Shown: in pieces, positions 1 through 5,949 of the stretch | How positions within the stretch are numbered: position 1 is the stretch's first letter | How the letters are laid out: every line of letters starts with the position of its first letter | Assembly (NCBI GenBank): GCA_023257055.1 | Contig: JALRDG010000036.1 | Coordinates: forward strand, 1-14,160 | Length of the DNA stretch: 14,160 nucleotides | Origin: Candidatus Saccharimonadia bacterium | GTDB taxonomy: Bacteria > Patescibacteriota > Saccharimonadia > Saccharimonadales > Saccharimonadaceae | Direction: 5' to 3' | Position numbers and translations under genes: made by a program | The notes under the pieces: model-generated | Database searches by the model: none | What the model was told of the DNA's origin: nothing | The model's input: only the letters and a program-made list of their open reading frames with translations

Positions 1-594
1 GCCAGTCGATTGATTGCCGGATCACCATTTGACCTTGAAATTACTAACAAGCACGGCGAACTTGAGACACTGAATCTCGTACAGAATATTACAGCTGTCG
101 AGCCCGAATGGCAAAAGACACTGGCGCCGAAGCAATTTCAAATCAAGCCGGGGCGTGTCTATTTTGACAGTAAAAAGGGTCGGCTGGCTCGCCGACAAAT
201 CGTATCGGCACATGGACAGATGTTCGAAGGCGACAGCGAGGAGCTAGGCGACCGGAGCGACAAGGCGCGCCGACAATTCGTGGACGAGTATGCTATCTGG
301 TTGTTTGAGGTTCTTGAAAGCGAGAGTCGGATACTGCGGCGGCGTGGCAAGAAAGTTCCAAACTTGCGGCTTGGTGATGTGCAGGCGGCTGTTCGGCCAC
401 TACTAGAGGGAGTCGCATCGTTGGATGAATTGTCGGATGCTGAACAGCGGCACCTAAAGAGTCTCCATAGTATTCATGCCTGGAAAAACGTATCACCAAA
501 ATACTATGACGCTGGGGCACCGCGCCCACCGCTAAAACGAGGATTCAATAAACCAAAACACAAGCGTCGCCCGAAGCACCGCGGCTGGGATTAA
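1..594 (+). CDS. DEAH-type ATP-dependent helicase, C-terminal part (5' end outside window)
   Basis: Only the last 197 residues are visible. The frame is open to base 1, so the TTG at 10 is probably internal. Visible residues 30-43 read ITAVEPEWQKTLAP, which closely resembles the 'T.IDPEWL.ELAP' stretch in the OB-fold (OB_NTP_bind) domain at the end of DEAH/DHX helicases such as HrpA, HrpB and Prp22. This family unwinds RNA (sometimes DNA) using ATP. A helical region follows (visible residues about 80-165), then a Lys/Arg/Pro-rich tail that could bind nucleic acid. The helicase core motifs (Walker A, DEAH) lie upstream of the window, so the exact subfamily cannot be fixed. TAA stop. The assignment rests on one conserved motif plus position in the protein. 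Confidence 0.66.
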   Translation, partial: ASRLIAGSPFDLEITNKHGELETLNLVQNITAVEPEWQKTLAPKQFQIKPGRVYFDSKKGRLARRQIVSAHGQMFEGDSEELGDRSDKARRQFVDEYAIWLFEVLESESRILRRRGKKVPNLRLGDVQAAVRPLLEGVASLDELSDAEQRHLKSLHSIHAWKNVSPKYYDAGAPRPPLKRGFNKPKHKRRPKHRGWD

Positions 595-625
595 GCGAAC
601 TATATAAAAATGTTGTACTTTCCGG

Positions 626-657
626 TATGATATGGAAAAGCACATAGCATAAAAGGA
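626..657 (+). promoter_or_regulatory. Candidate -10 and ribosome binding site for the 665 gene
   Basis: TATGAT at 626-631 is a plausible -10 with a predicted start near 638. No good -35 lies at 16-18 bp; TTGTAC at 613-618 is too close (7 bp). AAGGA at 653-657 is a Shine-Dalgarno 7 bases before the ATG at 665. The ribosome site is convincing, the promoter weak. Confidence 0.35.
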
Positions 658-664
658 AACAAAC

Positions 665-1834
665 ATGGACCAACAGCAGCAGGCGCAGCTTATTGCGTAT
701 ATCCAACAGCAACTTCAGCGCGGCGACAGCGAAGATACGATACGTGCGACGCTACAACAGTACAAGTGGAACGACGAAGTAATTTCGAACATGCTGGCCG
801 AGGCGAAATCGACCATGCCAGTGGATACTCCGAGTCAGCTGCAGCAGGCTACTGCGACTGAACTTGCTTCCAATACTAACCCAGAGGCGCCATTAACGTC
901 ATCAGAGGAAATGACAGATAATCAGCAAAGCCAACCTGTAACGGAACCTGAGGCAGATGCTGTTACAGTAAACGCTCAAGCTCAAAATGCTGCTACTGCG
1001 CCAGCCCAAATTGTCGATTCTGGTAAGTATGGAGTGTTTCAATCAGTCGGTGAATTCTTCAATACGGTGAAGCGAGCACCTAAGACGTTCATTATAGCCG
1101 TAGTGATTGGATATGGTGTTGGACTGGCGCTGTTGGCGGTATTCGCTTTGATACTTATGGGATTAGTAATTGGAGGCATAGTTCGTTCGGGTGGCATCTC
1201 CTCATACATGACATATCTTCCTTTGCTTATAGTGGGATTCTTACTGATGAATGTCGTGGCCACGGCTTCGTCGGCATTCAATATTAGTATTACGTCTCTA
1301 GCCTTGATGGACGTGGCAGAAGGGCGTCTTCGGCCGATCGGGCAAGTACTGCGCTCTGCGTTGCAACAGCTTCTTCGCGTCATCGTTAGTTATATTGTCT
1401 TCTGGATTGTTATCTTTGGCCCGCTGCTCATTGTTGCGGTCGTCGGTATGATAGTAACGATTACCGGGCTCGCTAACGGTGGCGGCGCAATCTTGCTGTA
1501 CTTGCTCGGTATTGCGAGTCTTGCATGGGGGCTGATAGCCGCCTTACGATATCCACTTATTCCGTATATAGCTTTATTTGATCCGGGCGTTCGCTACGGT
1601 CAGTTGCCACGGCGGAGCTTCCAGCTGATGAAGTCCGGTGGCCAGTGGTTCATTTTTAAGGGTATTTTGCTGATTATGGCGGTAACGATCATTCTTTCAA
1701 TAATAACTGAATCATTACTCGGTGAAACGGCGATTGGCACAATTTTGAGCAGTGTGATCTTTGCTGCTATTTCAGTTATTGCAAATGGTGTCATGGTGAT
1801 GCTGTATCGTCGTCGACGCATGATTGTCGGCTAA
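665..1834 (+). CDS. Multipass membrane protein with Gln-rich N-terminal helical domain
   Basis: 389 residues, function unknown. Residues 1-48 are Gln-rich and look like a small helical bundle (IAYIQQQLQRG, then SEDTIRATLQQYKW, then NDEVISNML), resembling UBA-like or short three-helix domains seen at the N-terminus of many Patescibacteria membrane proteins. Residues 50-120 are a low-complexity Ala/Thr/Gln/Glu linker. From 141 on the protein is hydrophobic, with about six membrane segments (roughly 141-172, 181-210, 236-268, 275-300, 328-348, 355-380). It ends in a basic YRRRR cluster, which by the positive-inside rule suggests a cytoplasmic C-terminus. The overall look recalls DUF975-like or GPDPase-membrane-domain families, but no catalytic motif is visible. 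It stands alone, with its own ribosome site and a terminator behind it. Confidence 0.8.
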   Translation: MDQQQQAQLIAYIQQQLQRGDSEDTIRATLQQYKWNDEVISNMLAEAKSTMPVDTPSQLQQATATELASNTNPEAPLTSSEEMTDNQQSQPVTEPEADAVTVNAQAQNAATAPAQIVDSGKYGVFQSVGEFFNTVKRAPKTFIIAVVIGYGVGLALLAVFALILMGLVIGGIVRSGGISSYMTYLPLLIVGFLLMNVVATASSAFNISITSLALMDVAEGRLRPIGQVLRSALQQLLRVIVSYIVFWIVIFGPLLIVAVVGMIVTITGLANGGGAILLYLLGIASLAWGLIAALRYPLIPYIALFDPGVRYGQLPRRSFQLMKSGGQWFIFKGILLIMAVTIILSIITESLLGETAIGTILSSVIFAAISVIANGVMVMLYRRRRMIVG

Positions 1835-1862
1835 TAGTGCGACGATCGAGATTATAAAGATT

Positions 1863-1884
1863 ACGGGCAATGCGCCCGTTTTTC
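1863..1884 (+). terminator. Rho-independent terminator after the membrane protein gene
   Basis: A 6-bp GC-rich stem, ACGGGC (1863-1868) with GCCCGT (1874-1879), closes a 5-base loop and is followed by a T-run at 1879-1883. It lies 29 bases after the stop codon at 1834. Confidence 0.8.
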
Positions 1885-1891
1885 TATGTGC

Positions 1892-1912
1892 AAGCCATAG
1901 TCGGCTGGCTTT
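1892..1912 (+). terminator. Second, weaker terminator-like hairpin
   Basis: AAGCCA (1892-1897) pairs with TGGCTT (1906-1911) around an 8-base loop and is followed by only a short T-run. It may back up the terminator just upstream. It also overlaps the place where a -35 for the ABC operon would lie. Confidence 0.35.
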
Positions 1913-1928
1913 TGCGCTTACGTTTACG

Positions 1929-1950
1929 TATACTGAAATAAGTTTGGAGG
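1929..1950 (+). promoter_or_regulatory. Promoter -10 and Shine-Dalgarno of the ABC exporter operon
   Basis: TATACT at 1929-1934 is a good -10, predicted start near 1941. The 17-bp-spaced -35 position (TGGCTT, 1906-1911) is poor. GGAGG at 1946-1950 is a strong Shine-Dalgarno 4 bases before the ATG at 1955. The 11-mer around the -10 (CGTATACTGAA) recurs exactly in front of secA. Confidence 0.6.
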
Positions 1951-1954
1951 TTAT

Positions 1955-2653
1955 ATGATAGAAGTAAAAAATGTGACAAAGACCTATGGAAAAGGCGAAA
2001 GTCGCTTTATGGCGCTTGATGACGTCAGCTTTACGATACCAGATGGCGTGAGTGTGGCAATTCTTGGTAAATCTGGTTCTGGAAAATCCACATTAATGCA
2101 TATCATGAGTGGACTCGACCGTACAACGAGCGGTGAGATTCTGATAAACGGCGAAAATGTTTTTGTAAAAAAACAGAAAAATATCGACGCATTCCGCAGT
2201 AAAACAATGAGTTTTATTTTCCAAAGCTTTTTCGTACAGGGAAGGGAGTCGTGTTATGACAATGTCGGGCTGCCGCTGGAAATTGCCGAGGTGCCAGTTG
2301 CCGAGCGTAAAAAGCTGATCACTAAGGCGCTTGAATCTGTCGAGCTTGGAGATAAGGCGCGTCAAAAAGCCAAAGATTTATCTGGTGGTCAAAAGCAGCG
2401 CCTAGCAATTGCTCGGGCTATCGTGAACAATCCGAAGATTCTGTTTGCTGATGAGCCGACCGGCAATCTCGACACTGCGACAGGAGCTGTCATCGAAAAG
2501 CTCCTGTTTCGGTATGCGAAAGAGCAAAAGGCGACCTTGATTGTTGTTACACACGATCCAGAACTAGCCGAAAAGTGTGACATGCAAATCAGTATCCGCG
2601 ACGGAAAGATGCAGTACATCAGAGGTCAATCAGAAAAAGGAGAAAACGAATGA
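1955..2653 (+). CDS. ABC transporter ATP-binding protein, MacB/LolD type
   Basis: 232-residue nucleotide-binding subunit that powers the membrane permease encoded next; it acts on the inner face of the membrane. All ABC motifs are present: Walker A GKSGSGKST (38-46), Q-loop glutamine at 90, signature LSGGQ (142-146), Walker B ILFADE (162-167) followed by the PTGNLD typical of the LolD/MacB/FtsE branch, and the H-loop histidine at 200 (VVTHD). It should be catalytically active. Start chosen because GGAGG lies 4 bases upstream. It ends in TGA, with the permease ATG overlapping by 4 bases (ATGA), implying translational coupling. Substrate unknown; this branch handles lipoproteins, peptides, antibiotics or divisome signalling rather than nutrient import. 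Confidence 0.93.
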   Translation: MIEVKNVTKTYGKGESRFMALDDVSFTIPDGVSVAILGKSGSGKSTLMHIMSGLDRTTSGEILINGENVFVKKQKNIDAFRSKTMSFIFQSFFVQGRESCYDNVGLPLEIAEVPVAERKKLITKALESVELGDKARQKAKDLSGGQKQRLAIARAIVNNPKILFADEPTGNLDTATGAVIEKLLFRYAKEQKATLIVVTHDPELAEKCDMQISIRDGKMQYIRGQSEKGENE

Positions 2654-4011
2654 AAACTACCGATACGCTCCGCCGGGCTGGACGTAGTTTACGCCAGGCA
2701 AAAGCCCGTACGCTGTTAACATCACTAGCAATCGCAGTCGGTGCGTTTACTATCATGATGAGCCTATCGGCCGGCGAAGGAACACGCAACTATTCGAATA
2801 ATCTGATTCAGTCAAACGTTGATCCGCGCGCGCTGTTTGTCGTGCAAGATAAATCGCTTTTTGAAAGTGGAGGCTCGGCAAGTACTGGACTGCGTGAATT
2901 CGATGCTGACGTATCTGATCGAAATGGTCGTTCAATCAAACTGATGAACCAGGAAGATATCGATGCACTAAAGGCGCGTGACGATCTAGAAGAGGTAGTC
3001 CCTACGTATCAGCTTTCGGTACGATCGGTAACGTTTTCTGGTAGCGATAAACAGTACTCAGCTGAGGTTGCTGCGTATAATCCTGACGTGAAAAGTGAAA
3101 TTGCGGCCGGAAGCCTACCAGAAAAGGGAGTGGCTATCAAAGATGATGAAATCGTCGTTCCAGAAGGCTATGCGACGACCCTGGGTATAACGCCAAAAGA
3201 CCTTGTTGGTAAAACCATGACGCTAACAATTATTCAGCCGACAGCGACATTAAGTGAAGAAGAGGCCCGACAGGTCATTGCCGCCGAGGGAGTTGAAGGC
3301 TTAGCGCAACGTGCACAGGGTGAAACAAAAGAGCTGCCTCTTCGAGTTGTCGCCGTTACGAAACAAGCTGCGACGAGCTTTACGGCTGCGACATCGGCAA
3401 GCGTTTCGGCCAATACGGCGCGTGAAATCGCAGAATTTACCACTAAGGGAACGGATACTTATCAGAAGTATCTGGGAGTGACCGCCAAGGCTACCGAGGG
3501 TAATGACCCGGCCGAGGTAAAAACTCGGCTGGAAAAGGAAGGCTACGCTGCACAGACCGCCAAAGACTTGCAATCGCTGATCTTCACTATTGTAAACGTA
3601 TTGCAGTACATCGTGACCGGATTCGGTATTCTAGCCTTGATTGCGAGCCTGTTCGGCATTATCAATACACAGTATATATCCGTACTGGAGCGTACGTCGC
3701 AAATTGGCTTGATGAAAGCGCTTGGTATGCGCGGTAGCGATGTGTCGCGCCTATTCCGATACGAAGCCGCATGGATCGGATTTCTTGGAGGTGTGATTGG
3801 TATCATACTCGCATTGATCGCTACGATCATCCTTAATCCGATTATTAATAACGCCCTTGATTTAGGGACGGGCAATTATTTGTTGGCATTCGTGCCATGG
3901 CATGCGATTGTCTTGCTTGCGAGTTTGATTCTGATTGCAATCTTGGCGGGATACTTCCCGAGCCGTAAGGCTGCTAAGCTTGACCCGATTGAAGCATTAC
4001 GTACCGAGTAA
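2650..4011 (+). CDS. ABC transporter permease, MacB/FtsX family
   Basis: 453 residues with the MacB-like plan: one N-terminal membrane helix (about 21-41), a large extracytoplasmic domain (about 45-305), then three C-terminal helices (about 310-340, 371-400, 413-435). The stretch after helix 2 (SVLERTSQIGLMKALGM, 344-360) and the C-terminus (PSRKAAKLDPIEALRTE) are hallmarks of the FtsX-like permease domain. With the overlapping ATPase gene it forms a mechanotransmission-type exporter. No membrane-fusion (MacA-like) or outer-membrane protein gene is adjacent, which fits a monoderm cell. The extracytoplasmic domain contains an Ala/Thr/Glu-rich insertion (about 197-260) whose role is unclear. 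Substrate cannot be told from sequence. I see no terminator behind it. Confidence 0.92.
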   Translation: MKTTDTLRRAGRSLRQAKARTLLTSLAIAVGAFTIMMSLSAGEGTRNYSNNLIQSNVDPRALFVVQDKSLFESGGSASTGLREFDADVSDRNGRSIKLMNQEDIDALKARDDLEEVVPTYQLSVRSVTFSGSDKQYSAEVAAYNPDVKSEIAAGSLPEKGVAIKDDEIVVPEGYATTLGITPKDLVGKTMTLTIIQPTATLSEEEARQVIAAEGVEGLAQRAQGETKELPLRVVAVTKQAATSFTAATSASVSANTAREIAEFTTKGTDTYQKYLGVTAKATEGNDPAEVKTRLEKEGYAAQTAKDLQSLIFTIVNVLQYIVTGFGILALIASLFGIINTQYISVLERTSQIGLMKALGMRGSDVSRLFRYEAAWIGFLGGVIGIILALIATIILNPIINNALDLGTGNYLLAFVPWHAIVLLASLILIAILAGYFPSRKAAKLDPIEALRTE

Positions 4012-4097
4012 CTATACCGCACAGCGGAAATGGTGAGGGGCATCATGCTTTGGGTCTTTGGGAGTAAGCCTACCTTGCGACTGTGGCCGTAGACGTA

Positions 4098-4106
4098 TGC
4101 TACAAT
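4098..4106 (+). promoter_or_regulatory. Extended -10 of serS, predicted leaderless start
   Basis: TGCTACAAT (4098-4106) is an extended -10 (TGn + TACAAT). Counting 7 bases from its last T puts the transcription start at 4113, exactly the A of the serS ATG. TTGCGA at 4075-4080 resembles a -35 but its spacing is 20 bp. There is no Shine-Dalgarno between the -10 and the ATG. The rest of the 4012-4112 gap shows only a 4-bp CCGC/GCGG hairpin without a T-run. Confidence 0.62.
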
Positions 4107-4112
4107 AAAGCC

Positions 4113-5411
4113 ATGTTAGATATTCGCTTTATTCGTGAAAATGCTGATTTAGTTCAGCAAAATGCCAGCCAGAAAGGCTATGACGTATCGATAGCCACGC
4201 TATTAGAGCTGGATACGTCTCGTCGTGAGCTGCAGACGAAAGTCGAAACGTTACGTGCGCAGCGAAATGATATTTCTTCGCAGATGAAAAATGGACGGCC
4301 AGCACCGGAACTTATCGAGCAGGGACGGGCCATCAAAGAGGAGCTCACTGGACTGGAAGCGGAGCTTAAGGAAGTTGACGATCAGTTTACGGATCTTTTG
4401 AAAAAAGTACCCAACATGGCCGAGAGCGACGTGCCAGTTGGGGCAAGCGAAGATGAAAATGTGGTTGTAAAGACCGTCGGTGAAAAACCGGAGTTTAGCT
4501 TTGCTCCGCGCAATCATTATGAAATCGCCGATCAGCGTGATTGGATTGACAAAGAGCGCGCCAGTAAGGTGGCGGGCTCACGATTTGCTTATATCAAGGG
4601 TGATCTTGTGAAACTTCAAATGGCAATCGTTATGCTCGTCATGAATACATTGTCTGATGAATCGGTTATTGCGGAGATTGCACGAAATGCAGGATTGACG
4701 GTCTCGACGAAGCCGTTCACGCCGATCTTGCCGCCACTTATGATTCGTACCGGTTTGTATGACGCCATGGACCGTCTCGAGCCACGCGACGATCGCTATA
4801 AAATTGAAGACGAAGACTTATGGCTACAGGGAAGTGCCGAACATGTCCTTGGTAGTATGTACGCTGATGAAATATTTGATGAAGCACAGCTACCTATTCG
4901 CTACCTGGGGTACGCAACTAGTTTCCGACGTGAAGCTGGTACCTACGGAAAAGACATGGAAGGTATTCTTCGCATGCATCAGTTCGACAAACTAGAAATG
5001 GAAAGCTTTTCTACCAAAGAGACGAGCCGTGATGAGCACTTGCTATTCGTAGCAATTCAGGAATACCTCTTGCAACAGCTAGAGTTGCCGTACCAGGTCA
5101 TTCAAAAATGTACGGTAGATATTGGAAAGCCGAACGCTCGTGGTGTCGATATGGAAGCATGGCTGCCTGGCCAGGATAAATTCCGTGAAACACACACGGC
5201 TGATTACATGACTGATTATCAATCTCGCCGTCTGAATACTCGCGTTCGTCGAGAAAGCGGTGAGCTTGAACTGATTCATACAAACGACGCTACGGCATTT
5301 GCCTTAGGTCGTGCCATGATTGCCGTTATCGAAAATGGTCAGACAGAAGATGGGCATGTCCGCTTGCCGAAAGCGATACAGCCGTATATTGCTGGCCGAG
5401 AAGTGCTATAA
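4113..5411 (+). CDS. serS: Seryl-tRNA synthetase
   Basis: 432 residues, class II aminoacyl-tRNA synthetase charging tRNA-Ser with serine in the cytoplasm. It begins MLDIRFIRENADLV, the usual SerRS N-terminus, followed by the long antiparallel coiled coil that binds the tRNA long variable arm (about 25-100). Class II motif 2 is FRREAGTYG (271-279), and HQFDKLEM follows (289-296). Motif 3 is NDATAFALGR (391-400), and the protein ends near the usual PYIAGRE. Several normally conserved positions differ: motif 3 has NDAT where Escherichia coli has LNGS, the 'SCSN' loop is replaced by HTADY, and the TAE loop is SAE (241-243). I chose ATG 4113 over the in-frame GTG at 4083 because it gives the family N-terminus and because the -10 lies between them. 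Predicted leaderless. Confidence 0.95.
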   Translation: MLDIRFIRENADLVQQNASQKGYDVSIATLLELDTSRRELQTKVETLRAQRNDISSQMKNGRPAPELIEQGRAIKEELTGLEAELKEVDDQFTDLLKKVPNMAESDVPVGASEDENVVVKTVGEKPEFSFAPRNHYEIADQRDWIDKERASKVAGSRFAYIKGDLVKLQMAIVMLVMNTLSDESVIAEIARNAGLTVSTKPFTPILPPLMIRTGLYDAMDRLEPRDDRYKIEDEDLWLQGSAEHVLGSMYADEIFDEAQLPIRYLGYATSFRREAGTYGKDMEGILRMHQFDKLEMESFSTKETSRDEHLLFVAIQEYLLQQLELPYQVIQKCTVDIGKPNARGVDMEAWLPGQDKFRETHTADYMTDYQSRRLNTRVRRESGELELIHTNDATAFALGRAMIAVIENGQTEDGHVRLPKAIQPYIAGREVL

Positions 5412-5421
5412 TAAAAGCACT
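5402..5421 (+). promoter_or_regulatory. hpf promoter: consensus extended -10 inside an inverted repeat
   Basis: TGCTATAAT at 5404-5412 is a perfect extended -10 (TGn + TATAAT) and overlaps the serS stop codon (TAA 5409-5411). It sits inside an inverted repeat, AGTGCT (5402-5407) with AGCACT (5416-5421). No -35 is visible. Predicted transcript start near 5419 gives a leader of about 34 bases carrying AGGAGG (5443-5448), 4 bases before the hpf ATG. Confidence 0.65.
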
Positions 5422-5452
5422 ATCACTATCTTAGTCGTCATCAGGAGGGAAT

Positions 5453-5833
5453 ATGATCCAATCGATTGACATTACCGGTATAAAATATGACGTGAACGAC
5501 ATCACGCGCAAATATGTTACTAAAAAGATCGGCCGTCTCGATCGATATTTGCCGCGGCACGCTCGCAAAACCGTGACGGCTGACGTGAAGATCAAGCAAA
5601 TTGATCAGCCGCACGGTAACAAATATGAAGTCGAAGTAATTCTACAGGTGCCCGACAAGACAATACTCGCAAAAGACTCTACCGGTAACGCTTTGGCGGC
5701 GATAGATATCGTCGAGATGAAACTGGTTCATCAACTTCGTAAGTATAAAGAGACAAGTTTGCCACATGTCGGCCGTCGCAAATTTTTACGGCGGGGTCGT
5801 ACACCCGAGCTGCTTGAGGCTGAGACAAAATAA
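5453..5833 (+). CDS. hpf: Ribosome hibernation-promoting factor (HPF/RaiA family)
   Basis: 126 residues. HPF/RaiA proteins bind the 30S decoding centre, occupy the tRNA/mRNA path and inactivate ribosomes in stationary phase or stress. Residues 1-100 match the beta-alpha-beta-beta-beta-alpha fold: SIDITGIKYDVND at the start, Lys/Arg-rich helix 1 (about 16-33), strands around 42-50 and 57-73, then the helix DSTGNALAAIDIVEMKLVHQLRKYK. The tail from 101 (GRRKFLRRGRTPELLEAE) is basic and too short to be the C-terminal dimerisation domain of long HPF, yet longer than short HPF of about 95 residues. Strong Shine-Dalgarno, own consensus promoter and own terminator indicate a separately controlled, well expressed unit. 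Confidence 0.92.
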   Translation: MIQSIDITGIKYDVNDITRKYVTKKIGRLDRYLPRHARKTVTADVKIKQIDQPHGNKYEVEVILQVPDKTILAKDSTGNALAAIDIVEMKLVHQLRKYKETSLPHVGRRKFLRRGRTPELLEAETK

Positions 5834-5848
5834 CCGGCGATGTATAAG

Positions 5849-5877
5849 AAGGCCCCGTATTGATACAGGGCCTTTTC
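5849..5877 (+). terminator. Strong rho-independent terminator after hpf
   Basis: AAGGCCC (5849-5855) pairs with GGGCCTT (5868-5874). The stem continues past one C/A mismatch with GTA (5857-5859) against TAC (5864-5866), closing a 4-base loop, and runs into TTTT. It lies 16 bases after the hpf stop. Confidence 0.9.
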
Positions 5878-5895
5878 TCATGCGCAAAAAACGCG

Positions 5896-5942
5896 TATAC
5901 TGAAGAACAGTAGTTTAGACATATTTCCGATAAAGTGAGGGG
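5896..5942 (+). promoter_or_regulatory. secA promoter -10 and Shine-Dalgarno
   Basis: TATACT at 5896-5901 is the likely -10, with transcription near 5908 and a leader of about 42 bases. The 17-bp-spaced -35 position (TTTTCT, 5873-5878) falls in the T-run of the hpf terminator and matches poorly. GAGGGG at 5937-5942 is the Shine-Dalgarno; its 7-base distance to ATG 5950 decides that start against the in-frame GTG at 5935, which overlaps the Shine-Dalgarno itself. Confidence 0.62.
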
Positions 5943-5949
5943 TAAACGA

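Noticed and set aside
4083..4112. Upstream in-frame GTG as the serS start
   Set aside because: It adds ten residues unlike any SerRS N-terminus, and the -10 hexamer would lie inside the coding region.
4012..4112. Terminator between the ABC permease and serS
   Set aside because: Only a 4-bp CCGC/GCGG hairpin without a T-run is present.
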